Assembly (NCBI GenBank): GCA_022495005.1
Contig: JAGYXB010002069.1
Location: 2,666,001-2,730,000, forward strand
DNA from: Rhyacophila brunnea
Taxonomy: Eukaryota > Arthropoda > Insecta > Trichoptera > Rhyacophilidae
Direction of reading: 5' to 3'
DNA length: 64,000 nucleotides
Part shown: positions 23,764 to 36,600 of the stretch, in pieces
Layout of the letters: each line of letters starts with the position of its first letter
Numbering within the stretch: position 1 is the stretch's first letter
Made by a program: the position numbers and the translations under genes
Notes under the pieces: model-generated
What the model was told of the DNA's origin: nothing
The model's input: only the letters and a program-made list of their open reading frames with translations
Database searches by the model: none

Positions 23764-24690
23764 TGGGCACTCTATATAATTATATAATATATAGGACAAC
23801 TATTATAGTTTATAGACATCAGCAGGAGTAGAGTAGGAACAATCGATGTCGGCAAGCTTCCATAAGTATCGGTTTGTATTGGTAGTAGGTAATGATTATA
23901 CACAAGTAGTTATTGTCTCCACTACAGTGTGACTGAGCATGTAATGATATATCGCGCAAACGAAAGTTCAATCGATAAATTGTTTGTTACGGAAAATCGT
24001 TAAAGTGAAGAAAACCGGCATTTAAACAAAGTATCGCATCGCATGAAAACGTGAACACGCCCGCATTTGTATCGAGGCAGGAAATACAATTTAAAGATAT
24101 GTTTTTTTATAACGGGATAATAATTACCGCCGGTTAAACTATACCGTTTATTAATTTCACGTGCGTCTACCTGCATGGTACTGAAAGTCGTTAGCAAGAA
24201 GATAACAATATTAAATTTGCGAAGCGAAGGTGTGTAATTGTTATAAAATCTAGCTCACCTGGTATAACCGAACGATAGTTACGTTATCGCGAGATAACAA
24301 AAAAACAAACTTTAAAACAGATTATAACATCTACAGCAATTATCTTAGTCAATACAGCGAGACGAAATATTGTTACAACGATAATGAAAAATACTAAGTA
24401 AAGAAACTATTCGTAGGTACACAATAACAAAATGAACACATAATGAGGCGAAAACAGGGGGATTGATGCGAAATTAAGTGTGGAAATTTCTTAAGTTTAT
24501 TAAGGAATTGTTAAAAATTAACATAGGAAAGTGAATCGAAGACTTATAGGATAAACTTTAGTGGTTCTCCAGCGAAATGAGCGGGGGAGTTTATTCTGGA
24601 CGAAATTATTAAATGATTTTTTTTTTATTGAATTCGTTTTGTAAATTGATTGAATTAATGATTTATAAAGTACAGCGTTAACGTCCGGCC
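23764..24690. other. No gene seen
   Basis: AT-rich; nothing recognised apart from slight GC enrichment at 24000-24180. Confidence 0.45.
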
Positions 24691-24699
24691 CGCTTGCAA

Positions 24700-24790
24700 T
24701 GTAACGGATTTATGCGTATAAAATGGCCGCCGGAACGCAGTTATCGAGTCTGATTTCACCCGTCGGTCTCAGCGACATATTTTTGTTTCG
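24700..24790 (+). promoter_or_regulatory. Candidate TATA-type core promoter
   Basis: GCGTATAAAATGGCCGCC places a consensus TATAAAA at about 24717-24723, about 25-30 bp upstream of CGCAGTTATCG, an initiator-like CAGT. GGTCTCAGCGAC follows in the downstream promoter region, in a GC-rich 90-bp block. No convincing coding frame follows on plus. Such a site could start a non-coding or nested transcript; it may also be coincidence. Confidence 0.3.
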
Positions 24791-26044
24791 CTGTATTTAT
24801 TTTTATAAGAGTTTTAAGCTATTCGAATGCAAAAGTCCTTGCATTCGTATCACGCCGCAAATATTTTTAAAGTAGTCATTGCCGACTCAAGTAGAAAGCC
24901 GATACATTCACAACGACTGGTCCTACTTTTTCCGCCCCTCCCGTTGTCTATGGATGACCTGTCATTGTTCTATAGAGTGCTCATACAGACGCAATGCATA
25001 GATCAATGTTACATATTTTTTTGAAATCGGTATTACCACCGGTTTTTTGTGTGAACGACTAGTCCGACTTTGACAGCTGATGAATAACAGGATTGTATAT
25101 TATTTATAATTTATAAATATATTTGATTTGAGATTTTTTTATAATTCAATAATTAAATAAACAAGGGCGAATCAATATGTCAAGCAATCTGGGATCTGAT
25201 GTTGACAGCTGAAAAGTGGAACACTCGTTGCTTGTGCCAAAAGTTATGCTGAGGCTTTATTATTCTAAAGATGGCGGTGAAGCAGTGCAATTGACTTTTG
25301 TGTCTACCTGAATATGCCATGGTGGCCTAATAAAATGAGCAGGATCTAGCTTTTAAATTTACTGATAATGGTATTTTTTGACAAAAGTAACTGAAGTTTC
25401 TCATGTTTACACTGTAGCCGAGTGTAGTTATGATACAAAAAATTGGGCACGTTTGAATGCACTGTATTTATTTTCATATTTGCATTTTTTGCGATACGTG
25501 GTTCAGTTTATACGTGTAAGCACGGCTTTAGATAGATTCAGCCGTTATACACGGTTCATTTTAATACCCCGCTATATTAGTCCATAGATAAATAATAGTA
25601 AGTACCTACGCGAAATGTTTGTATGAAAATTTCAGGCCAATTTCTATGGGCAGTTACTTTCTTGATGGCATAACTGTTTTGCGTTCTATACTCGGTTAAA
25701 ATTCAAAGCAATCTTCTACCTATATCTTTAACGACATTTTGGTACTAGAAATTTACAATTACAATATTAATTTTTACATTATGATGGTTTTGATTGAACT
25801 ATACGATAATAACCATCAAACTAATAAAATAAACCAGTGGCGTTTTGTACGGAGGATGTCTGGTGATCGATATACCAGAAAGTATGAAAATCTTAAAAAA
25901 GTGCATATTTTTATAAACTGAGTGTAAAAAAAAATCTCACGAGATAAAAAAATGTTGCTTTATATCCAATACCCAATTGTAGTTTATTGCTATTGGCCAA
26001 ACCTGTCAGTATATTCACATAACTAATACCACATCTGTATTATA
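24791..26044. other. No gene seen
   Basis: AT-rich with a few unconvincing short frames, including one at 24827-25024 just below the candidate TATA box. Confidence 0.45.
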
Positions 26045-26052
26045 TAACATGA

Positions 26053-26425
26053 CAGTGTTGCCATATTTTTGTCACAGAATTATAGTACGCAGGCATAAAA
26101 AGTATAGTATTTCGTCACAAAATATTGTACTCGTTGAATGACCGATACTTTTCTGCATTTTCAAAAATTACACGTAAAGTGATTAAAGAAAGTTTTTTTT
26201 TTAGACAAAGATTCAAAAAAAAATTACCGACAGGAATATCAAGTAATTCCATTTCAAGTCAGGTCGAGGGTTTTTTTTAACTCTTCCAGACGAATTTAGT
26301 CCTATATTTCATCTATTGCCAACTTTTTTTTCGGAAATTTCAAAATTATATTATTTTCGGACTTATATAGCGTACATAAGTACGCGGGCCAAAATTATAG
26401 TAGAAATACTATAATTATAGTACTG
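26053..26425. mobile_element. Non-autonomous hAT element
   Basis: The target duplication TAACATGA is at 26045-26052 and 26426-26433. The left end CAGTGTTGCCATATTT is typical of insect hAT; the right end is CAGTACTATAATTATAG inwards. Repeated ATTATAGTA words lie near both ends. It inserted next to a T-rich tract. No frame. Confidence 0.8.
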
Positions 26426-26433
26426 TAACATGA

Positions 26434-27620
26434 TAATTATTATAATACGTCAATGTGAAGACCTCAATACGCCATTATTTTTTCTACAATCCGGTGTGTT
26501 CAATAGTAGCAAGCTTATCAAAAATAAAAATGGTTGATAACCATTCGCTCATGTACAGAATATAAAACACATCGGCGAAAATCCAGTGGTTAAAGGCTCA
26601 AAACACGTTAAGCGCCGTATTAAAAAAGGTTTATAGTAGGTATATAGGTATCTCATGTGTTTTAAAATTATGTAGGTACCTATATATTCATATAAACACA
26701 CGTTAAAAAAAACAATATATAAATTTGGTGCAGACACAGATTTGAAATCTCGATTCAGCACAATACTCGACCGCGGACACAAATATAGGATCACAATAAG
26801 CCTCATAACTTGACTAAAGTATCTCGATTATGATCGCCAATAATATTTAGCTACCATAGTAGATTTAATATGTTTATAAAGTTCTCTTAAAATTTACCGT
26901 TAAATTAAATTCCACGATTCTTGGGTGTTGCCTTATTCAATAATGAAATTAATACAAATACAGCTGCACCGATGTAAGTAACTCATGCAATAAAGGAAAC
27001 ACTTCAATGTGTATTTTATAATACCGTTATTCGTGTTAAAATAAAGTAATTATAAAAATCAACGGACGATCGCATTATTATTATGTAATGTCATTGTGAT
27101 TAATAATTTTCTTCAATATCACAGCGAATGGATATTAGTTGTTTGAGTAAAAGCTTGTAAATACGCTATCGACGTCAGTTAAACAAATCAAAATATTTTA
27201 CTGTGAAATGCATGCACCATAATCAAAATCCACCGAACACTCCGATAAAAAAATAACGTCAGAATTTTATCCAGCACGCCATTGCATGGAAAATACAGTT
27301 ATCATAACCGCGAATGTTAAAAGTATGTATCTACATAGAACTATTGAGATTTTGCGCGTGTTAAGTTCGCGACGTTACTTAATCAAAATCGTAGATAATT
27401 TATAACATTAAAAAAAATACAATATCAAAAACGTCGATTTAAAATGTTGCTGGGCTTCGATTTAGTTTTTTAACAATTATATTATACCTACATAGTTTTA
27501 TTTAATTCTGTGAATATTCAATTCATTTTAAATAAACAACAAAATCAAAATATACTGAATAAAAAATATATCAATAAAAACAAAACGTTGGATTTAATTT
27601 TTATATGCATATGTATGATT
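26434..27620. other. No gene seen
   Basis: AT-rich, with short TAGGTACCTA-like words near 26640-26690; nothing else recognised. Confidence 0.45.
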
Positions 27621-27628
27621 GCTTATGG

Positions 27629-27972
27629 TATGGCCCCCACATCCTTAAGCGGGCCCCCAGGCCAGGATCTTTGTCGGACCCCCCTACCTATTGCTAGGGT
27701 TAAAGCAGTGTGACCTACAAAAACGTTTTCCAAATGGTGTTCCAGTTAAAATTAAGGGTATTCAGTGTATTTTTAGCGTGTTTTTGTATTTTTCAATGAA
27801 TCCACTTGAGTTATAAAGTTTTCGAATATCGACACAAAATAATTAAAATTTGCATCACACAATCACATATTTATTTTAAAATGTTAATATTCCTAAAGTA
27901 AAATACACGCGGGCCCCCCACAGCCCGGGCCCCCAGGCTAGAGCCCTGTCAGCCCCCCCTTGTGGGGGCCAT
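27629..27972. mobile_element. Family H hAT-type element, copy H2
   Basis: Ends TATGGCCCCCACA and ATGGCCCCCACAAGGG match H1 (5596-5932) in inverted orientation. The flanking 8-mers GCTTATGG (27621-27628) and GCTTATAG (27973-27980) are a one-mismatch duplication. GGGCCCCCAG recurs in both ends. Confidence 0.75.
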
Positions 27973-28369
27973 GCTTATAGGTACTAGACACTCTTTCCCA
28001 CGAATTCACAAATACTTAAAACCACAACGTAGTTCGACAAGGAATATTATTTTTTTTCACAAAATATTTATTTTATAATAAATCAATTATTGTAAAATTT
28101 TATTATTTCAATTTGTATTAACAACGGGTTTAATTCAAATACTTAACATCTGATAATAATGTTTAGGATTTAGTCATATTAACCTTAATAGTAGGTTTTT
28201 ATCACGTAAATTTTATTAATTTACGAAATGTTCATTTAGAAAACGATATTAATAAATGCATTTAACTGCGTTTTTATTTTTAACCCGATGGATGCACCAA
28301 CTGTATGTATATTATCGATAAACACAACAATTATCAATTATTCACACACGACCGACGGCAAATTACCTA

Positions 28370-28640
28370 AGCCGGCAATTGCGCGAAAAAAAACTGTCAC
28401 AAAACATCATTTCTCTCTGTCACTTTGTCACTGGCGGACGCCGGGCGTCGTTGGACGTCGCGAGGAAGTGCTTCACTGTGAGCGTGCATTGCGGCGGCCC
28501 GGCCCTCACTGCTGGTTCGCCGCTGGCGCGATCAAACAGACCTAATGATTCAGTCAATGCTTTGCCCGCCAAGAGTAGGCACTTTTGCATACTGATCACG
28601 CAGTCGGCACGCGTGCTGAAACTGCCACCAGCCAAAGAGT
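28370..28640. promoter_or_regulatory. GC-rich CpG island inside the intron
   Basis: The longest GC-rich CpG-dense stretch between the two exons (e.g. GGACGCCGGGCGTCGTTGG, GCGGCGGCCCGGCCC). Frames overlap on both strands with no domain. Possible alternative promoter, first non-coding exon or enhancer of the host gene. Confidence 0.3.
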
Positions 28641-29604
28641 TAGGAGTACAAAAAAAAAATTCATAAAAGCGGTTTTCTTGACAGATCTAGCATTTTTTCT
28701 AGCCTACAAAAATCGCACCTGGGATGTGACGTTTTTTCTATTATCAACTGAGTCTTATTTAGCGTTACGTTTACATATTATATACACTGTTAATACATAT
28801 TATTACAATACAAATACTCATGCAGTTATTACAATTCAAATTTACAGGAGGGAAAAAAATACAATTTACATGTATACACGTATTGTAGGCCACAATTCCT
28901 CAGAAACACTTGGACACACTGGAACGCCTTGTGATCCAGTCGATCCAGTGGCAATAATTGATACTTTTGTTTGCTTTTTCAGTTTTTCAAGAAGCCCCTG
29001 TCTCTGGGTATCATACAGGCATGATGCGTTAAGCGTGGCTTTTTTCACGTCACTTTTGGCTCGAAATATTTCATAAAAACGCTAGATTTTTTTGATAAAT
29101 AAATTTACTTAGTATGAATACTACATAAATTTAAAATGTCGGTGGTTTTTAATTGTCTCTACGTCAAAAAAGCTCACGATTGATCCTGAGTAAAACCTTT
29201 TATTGAATAAAAAGTTCCGTCGATTTCAGCGTTGATTTTTCACTTAAAATAGGTGAAAAAAGGTATTGATATTTCACCGGAAGAGGATTAAAAAAATACT
29301 ACTGATTATATTAAAAAATCTTATATATCGTCCTCTTGAGGTTTCTTTTCAATGACGTTTTAATATCAGGAAATCTAGTGTTTTTCTTGCTAGGATAGCT
29401 GATTTTCTTACCCCGATTGCATAAACTACAACATATCACAACAATTTCATGGTAATTTTTGTAAAGTTTATAGAGGAGGGTGAAAGGTGAAACACCATGC
29501 CGGAAGTAAATCCATGACAGAAAACAACAACAACCCGCCTGAATAGAGTGATGTGGTATTTCCAAATGTCTCCTATGAAGGAGATTAAACTTCTATCTAC
29601 ATTG
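28641..29604. other. No gene seen
   Basis: A frame of 163 codons crosses 28585-29076 but has transposon-free, AT-driven composition and no motif. The rest is AT-rich. Confidence 0.4.
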
Positions 29605-29735
29605 CTGACGAAAAAACAATGGGCAGGACATGAGATTATGTGACAGCGAAGAACTAGAAACCGAGAATAGTGTAAGAAGTTATTGAGAGGCCTTCAACCA
29701 GCTGTGGATCGACTCCGGCTCATGATGATAAAAAA
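29605..29735 (+). pseudogene. Decayed non-LTR ORF2 tail
   Basis: CGAAGAACTAGAAACCGAGA, then GAGAGGCCTTCAACCAGCTG and TGGATCGACTCCGGCTCATG align with the better-preserved copy on the opposite strand at 33412-33665 (RTRDREEW...GEAF region). It ends in ATGATGATAA. Several frameshifts. Confidence 0.6.
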
Positions 29736-31225
29736 TAGTGTTGGCATAATATAAATCGAATCAAAATGGCGGCATGCTGTTAACGTTTCAATTCCATTAG
29801 TTACTTTCAATATTGATGGTGAATCGTTCTTATATTACAATGCAACCTTGATATAAATCTAAGAGTAGGTAGGAGTGTGATATTTGCTACAAATGAATCT
29901 AAAATTCGAAATCTTTTGCAGTTAATATTATAACCATAAGTCTTAGTAAGTAACTCTTTCTCAGCTTCAATTTCATAATATATTTTAGAATCCAGATCAA
30001 TGAAACGTTTTCTTCAACATCATAACAATCGACTATGGAAAGGAAAAAGAGGGTAATCCACACAAATCAAAGTTTACAGGACGTACAGAAACATTTTTGT
30101 TATGGTTTTCAGTCAAAGTTAAAATTCAAAATAGACAACCTAAAAGTGCATGATAATTAATAATTTGGTTTTTATATCCTTAATCTGATATTAATTAATG
30201 AGTTAATTAAAAAACCTCAACAAAAATGATGGTTAAGTCGTTTTTCCACGACACTTCCTTCATTTTTTTTCATTGCTAGCTAAATTTAGTTAATAAATCG
30301 GCATTTGCAGCGTATATGGTTTTGGATACAACGTGTACTTAGTCGTGTGCAACGTTATTATGCAATAAAACCTATTTTGAAAACACTGAGTGTTACGCCC
30401 TTTTTCCTTTTTATAGTCATGATCACAAATTTGGCATGCAACTCAGTATAGTTATTCGAAGATTCGCAATCACTGTCATTAATACCGCCAAGATCGATGT
30501 ATCGGTCAGCAGACGTGAAGGAGGGAAATGCTTTCTTTTTTGGGAACACCCTTTTACTACTGGGCGCATTAATTAATTCTATCACTTACGAGTCTTGCTA
30601 ACGAGATAAAATAAGCATATTATGTGAGTATAATGTTTATTATTTACTTGATCAGTATTAATACAATGCAACCTATAAAGGGTGATTGGCACATGATTAT
30701 ACAAACATATGATAATGTTTATTTTTAAAAATATATTTTTTTGTAATCTCATATGTATCTCTAGTAATCTGTTAAAAACGCAGATAAAAGTATGGCATGC
30801 AACCCAAAGCTCGCGAACGCATCAGTTAGGTCGGGGAGGGAATATGTGAATTTCTTCATCGAGTGATCGCGTGGAAATAATGACAAAAATGCGCATGCTC
30901 GAGTAAACGCGCCTGTAAACCCATCATCTACAACCAGAAATGAACGACTATGAAATATATTTGATAAATAATTTAATTTTTTTCTTATTTTAGTATTTTA
31001 AACGAACTAAACATTGTAGAAAGCTTATCTTTTAATGGCAATGTGGTGAACGCTCTTTTTCCATAAGCATAAACTGATAAATCTCAATATACGTAGTCTT
31101 GACATCGCGAGGAATTTTCGCTCGATAAGCTAATGTGATAAGAGACTTGCACGGACGGTTCTGTTTACACAACTGCAAATTCTAATAGCCGATACGATAA
31201 CTGATAGCAAACCCATCGAGCCACG
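29736..31225. other. No gene seen
   Basis: AT-rich; a GC-richer block at about 30790-30930 contains GTTAGGTCGGGGAGGG but no element ends. Confidence 0.4.
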
Positions 31226-31231
31226 TCTCCG

Positions 31232-31293
31232 TTTCAGTTTCAGTTGGCCGATTCAGTTTTTGAGTTTAACTGACAGTTCAACTGAAACTGAAA
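31232..31293. repeat. Hairpin, 15-bp perfect stem
   Basis: TTTCAGTTTCAGTTG (31232-31246) and CAACTGAAACTGAAA (31279-31293) are perfect complements around a 32-nt loop that itself contains TCAGT and AACTGA words. Confidence 0.5.
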
Positions 31294-31354
31294 GGACAAC
31301 TAAACAGATCATTTAAAAGTACCTTTACTTATTAGAAAATGAAATAAATTAGCT

Positions 31355-31400
31355 GATTGAGAATTGAACCCACATCCGTCATCCTAATATTCATTCAATA
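31355..31400 (-). repeat. tRNA-like SINE fragment
   Basis: Minus strand GATGTGGGTTCAATTCTCAA resembles a box B with T-arm. Similar to the fragment at 3225-3265. No complete tRNA fold. Confidence 0.35.
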
Positions 31401-32694
31401 AAAAATAATCTAATTTACAAAAAAAATATAGATTATTACATCGCTGCCTCAGTACAAGGGTCTATTTGACAAAACCCTGTTTGGAGAAAATGGCTGTCAA
31501 AGTTTTTGAATACCAATAAGAGAGTAATTAGATATATTTATATATTATTATTAAATGTAAATATCCTAAAAAGATTAACATTTTATCTAAAATTATAAAG
31601 AACCACTTTAAATTGCCTCCCATATTTAAATAAAATCAATTTATGTAAAAAGTAGTATTGCACTAAAACAATTATTACTCCTTTCATATTCATATTGATG
31701 TCATACAAATGTATCTGAAATATTATGGTAAAATAAATTTCAACAAAAGTAGTGCAGGCTTACCCAGAAACTTCAATCGATTCTCCATATTTTGTAATTC
31801 ATAAGTAAAAACTGACATTTTGTCAAATAGTGTACCCACAGAACAGTTAATAAATAGAATTCCGATAGGCCATATTATACCAAATGGTACATTTTGACGC
31901 ATGGTTTTGAATGTGAGTGTCATACAAAAATGAAACACGCATTATAGACGTGCAATAGGGTGTCTAATACACAAATGTTAAATGAGCGTCAATGCATAAA
32001 CCGAGAGCAGTTGTCAGTATTCGACGTATGACGTATTTCAATTTATCCCGTATTCTTCCTTACTCGGGATCAGTTGCCTGCTTCACCTTACCCGTTAGGT
32101 ATTTCAGTTCCCATTATTTATGAGTTCACTGAGTGTACCCTTGTACTGATGCAGCGACATGTTTTCGGTTATACCTATCGAAGTAGGTGCCGAATTATAA
32201 TGGACTAAAAACAAATGACGTACTAATTTTAACGTAAATGCACAGGTGTGAAAAGTTGTCAGTAGCGTAGTAAATAAACGATTATTGAATCATAACGTGC
32301 GTCCCGTAGGCAGTGGAGTTAGGGGTCAAGTAAAACATCATAAAACACGCATACATCCACTCGTTAGGGGACCGGCACTAAACGTCGGTGTTCCCGTTGG
32401 ATAACAAGGCGGGCGATCTAAATTAATGTCGTTAAACTGTCTCCAAGAATCTGTTCCTTTGACCCACTTCTATCTCTTTTCGGGCACACGCTTCTGCCGC
32501 AAATAATATATACACAAGCGTCTCTTTCAGTGTGATGTTTTCATAGTTTTCAATTTTATAGCAGTGGCTTAGAATGACTTTTGAAAGTAGGTAGGCTATG
32601 GAAATCATAGTGCATAGGTAGATGCTTGTCAGTCATACTAACGGGACTTGAGAAAATAATAATAAAAATGTGACGACACACTAAATAATATTAA

Positions 32695-33062
32695 GAGCAT
32701 ACTTCAGTGAAACGGCAAATAATTTTCAGCAATAGGTGGGACGAAATTTCGCACGCGTTGCCAATCGGAGAGCGATAGTCGACCTGTGAGCACGTCAATT
32801 TGTTTTCTGATGGCGTCGGAGGAATTAATTCTTAAATCGTGTAAAGATTACTAAAAAACGTTACGTAAAACAACACGCCAATGAATATATTATTATTACT
32901 TAAATAACAATAAACATAACGTAATGTAACATAACATAAACATAATGGACGCATGTTGAATTTTTATGACAAATTATGTTTTGTTCGTCACGCGTTGTTT
33001 GCGCAATCTGCGCGTCGCGTAGTCACGATCGTTTTAGACCATGCCTCAGCTGAAGTGTAGCC
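32695..33062. mobile_element. Family D TTAA-flanked element (copy D2)
   Basis: TTAA occurs at 32691-32694 and 33063-33066. Ends GAGCATACTTCAG and GGCTACACTTCAG are similar inwards. It is homologous to the nested copy at 2508-3050 without the LINE tail. Non-coding, 368 bp. piggyBac-like by its target site only. Confidence 0.7.
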
Positions 33063-33066
33063 TTAA

Positions 33067-33411
33067 CGTAAAATAGTATCTTAGAATTCAGGAAATAGAT
33101 AGTGTTAAGTTAGTTTTTTTTAATATTTAAATTTAAATATCTATGACTTAACAGCGTAGAAAAATCTGTTATCTACTTGAAGGCTTATCATGAAAAGGCA
33201 TCAAAATTTTGTGCAATTTACCGATTTGTCACGACAGTTTGCAGGTAAATGTCACGATACTCTATACAAGAACATGATACATTTACGTACGGATTATTAC
33301 AGCTATTGAACGCATGCGTTAATATACGACACAGCGCATCTGTAGCCAGATAGGTAACAAAATAGTGTCAATATAACATGCATTAACCAAAATAGATTTT
33401 AAATATATCAA
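33067..33411. other. No gene seen
   Basis: AT-rich; nothing recognised. Confidence 0.5.
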
Positions 33412-33665
33412 TATCACCACCATCATCATCAGCCGGGATCGACCCACTACTGGATGAAGGCCTCCCCTAGTAATCTCCACTCTTCTCGGTCTCTAGTTCT
33501 TTGCTGCCACATACATCCATCAAAATTTATGAGTTCATCTATCCAGCGGAATTCAGGGCGTCCCTGTAGGCATTTAGTGCCCTTTGGATACCACTGTATG
33601 ACGGCATTAAATTTGTCCAGCGGTTGTCCACTCGCCGGAGACATGTCCATCGCGAACTCTTGTCT
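33412..33665 (-). pseudogene. C-terminus of a non-LTR retrotransposon ORF2 with triplet tail
   Basis: The minus-strand frame reads DKFNAVIQWYPKGTKC, then GRPEFRWIDELINFDG, then QQRTRDREEWRLLGEAFIQ and stop, followed by CGGCTGATGATGATGGTGG. GRP..RW.DEL / RDR.EWR.LGEAF is the typical tail of insect endonuclease/reverse-transcriptase elements, and a TGATGA-type 3' tail is common in RTE-like families. No internal stop in about 67 codons. Related copies at 29605-29735 and 54165-54655. Confidence 0.85.
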
Positions 33666-36600
33666 GCTTCCTTATACATTGGTTTATTTTGTGATATTTA
33701 CGCGTTATGCCTAAAATGCACCTTTCCACGCCACGTTACGGTACTCATAAGTTTTCGATTTAAATATTATATATCTACTTACCAATTATGATTTCTCGAT
33801 AATTATAAATATTTTTTTAATCGTCAAGAATAGCAAAAGTAGGCAAACGGCACAATAAAAATTGAGTAATAATTATAAATAAATAGTTAAAACTTAACAA
33901 TTTAATAGTTGCTATATCAGCGTAATATAACTAATTTAATTAACACATTGCGGATTGAGTATATCCAGTAAAATAAGATTATTTTTGATTCCGCATTGTT
34001 TAAACATAATAAGCAACTGTCTCTTTCAGTATTTCAGTTTTTTATAAAATTTCATCACATATAGAAAGAGATACACGATATAGCGAAATACTCTACAAAG
34101 GAGTTTATGTGTAAAAGAGTATTGCGTTGAAGAAAAAATGAATAGAATAAAAAGTGTTCATTCATTTCTTTTGGTGTATGATTGTCGTACGTTTTAATTA
34201 CTTAAAGAGCGAGATGTCGAATGGTAAAAATTGAAATATAGGAACAGTTTATTTATACAATAATAATATGTGAAGGTGGTTTTCCGCGACAAGTGTCTGC
34301 ATTTCCGAGTCGAGACACCTGCGCCGATTTATATCTGGATCGCCGGCTATCGTAATAGCATCGTATACGATAATCCGGTACGCAAACAAGCGTGAAACTT
34401 ATGCCAGATCTGGGCCATTGAAATATAATTTAAAAAAAATGATGATATCTATAAGATTGTGTGTTTCACAAATATGTTTTGTAAAACGTGTACCTATGTA
34501 CCGACATTATTAATATTTCGTATTATTCCGACATGTTAAAATATACTATTACAAGCCATTACATAACAATTTATTCTTGAATGATAACGGGAAACTCGAA
34601 TTTTCGCCAATAATTATCTCGAAGAGTAGATCGGTGACACATTTTTTTACACTAATTGTTTCTGGGAAACAAACGATGTACATCGATTGACGAATCAATA
34701 TATAGCATATCAATGTATGTATCGACAGAAGTAACTGGGTTTTAAATGGCCGTTAGAAAAAAAGTAATTTGTTATTGAAGACACAGCAAGAAACGCATTA
34801 AAAAGGTATATTAGACAAAGTTTTGAAAAACATATGACAATCGATAGGACTTGAAGTTCTATTCATCAGATTCCAGCCAATGTGCTTTACTAATTTAGCC
34901 ACTAGAGCGTTTACAAATTTCACAAACATTGATGACTTGCTTTTGTGGTTTGAATCAAGATACCAATAATAGTACATTCTCAAATCCGACGAACTATATT
35001 ATAATTAATTGGGATGGCCTTCGACCTACTATTAACAGACAATAAACAACTAAAGTGCATATCGTTTACACACAGCAGCCATACGAACAATTATTGAATA
35101 TATCTGTGTTGCGAAAAGAAAAAAGGAGATAATTCTGACATTTAAAAAAAATGTATTAAACTATTAAATAATTCACAAGATTTCAGAATGTAGGTAATAT
35201 TCATAATTTCTCAGAGAAATTACATAACTACTAGAAAAAATCTTTTTGAAAAAAAAATACGACACTCCTCCGAGATTCGCGCCCATGTGCGATACCAAGT
35301 AAACTATGTGTGTCCTATCTAATTGCGGCTAAATTACTTACCTAGTATTTTTTTAAATTCTCTGAGACGATTTCCCAAGCATTCATTCATTTGGTCGTAT
35401 AGCTGCTGCGTTTTAATCTCTTAACTATTTTCTCCATTCTCCATTTTCATTTCGTACACAATTTTTTTCACTGCTAGCTACAGTCCATTACTATAATAAA
35501 GTATCACTGATTATCAAGTACTTAATTATTGTGTTATTACTGTGTATGCTATCTGCTTCCTCCTTTCGGGTTCCATATAAGGTCAATCTTCAAGCCGGAG
35601 AGATGGTGAGAGAGACGAACAACTGCGATAGTCTCAAAGTTATATGTATCAAAAGAACTGAACAAATTTGTAATCTTTTACAATTTCTCTTTATAAGAAG
35701 AGAGAGAAAGAAAGGCGAGGAAAATTATAATTGCACCATTAAATGCTTTAGTCAATGAGCAGATATTACCATTTATTTATACTATCGTAAACGGAATCGA
35801 AACAAAGTGAAAATGAGCCTCGGTTTCTCTAAAATCACCATTATATTTAGTAACAGAATACGTGTATTCTTTATCGTTGAGTGTTTTTTTTTTAAATAAT
35901 GAAATACAATATCAAAATGTGATATCATTGTATAACATTATTGTGTGTAATAAAAATAACTGTATATTTTAAAAAGCAAACTTAGCGATCTTATGTTACG
36001 GTCCGCTGATAGAGCTCGACAGTTTTAGAATTCCTATCGCAGTTAATAGTAGAATGTTTAAATGAAAACAAGTGAAAAATCGACTATGTAAACGAACGCT
36101 AACTTGCCTAAAAGTAGGCCGCCTAATTAAGAATTAAATAGTTATCTAAGTATCTACAAGTAACAATCACAAAATAATAAAAGTATAATAGTAATATTTT
36201 ATTGAATAATGTAAGTTTAATTTGATGACTTTCACACAAGAAAGCAGTGGCGAAGACTACGTAGTAGGCGATTATTTAAATCCTACCTTCTTAAGAAAAC
36301 TAAATTTAATTGCATACTGACGTATTTAAATCATCACTTATATTCTAAAAAATAATTAAATTTGCCAACGACATCTGTCGTACTCGTTTAGTAACTTGAT
36401 GATCAAATTACAGTAATAAGAAAACTCTGCCGTGTCAGTAAAATTGATTCACCAACATATTAGATACTGAGCCAACTTCAAGGGTCTCGTTACGCGTAGC
36501 TAAAAAAATGTTCTACTTACACCTCTGCTTGTCTCTATATCCTTCCCCGTTGTGGAGTAGTGACCCCCGTTCTTTGAATGGTATAAAATACCATTGAGAA

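Noticed and set aside
28585..29076. 163-codon plus-strand open frame, the longest in the window
   Set aside because: Composition follows local base bias, no domain or start context, and it leaves the GC-rich block without splice sites.
35270..35330. Third tRNA-like SINE scrap (GAGATTCGCGCCCATGTG)
   Set aside because: Box B too degraded to separate from chance.
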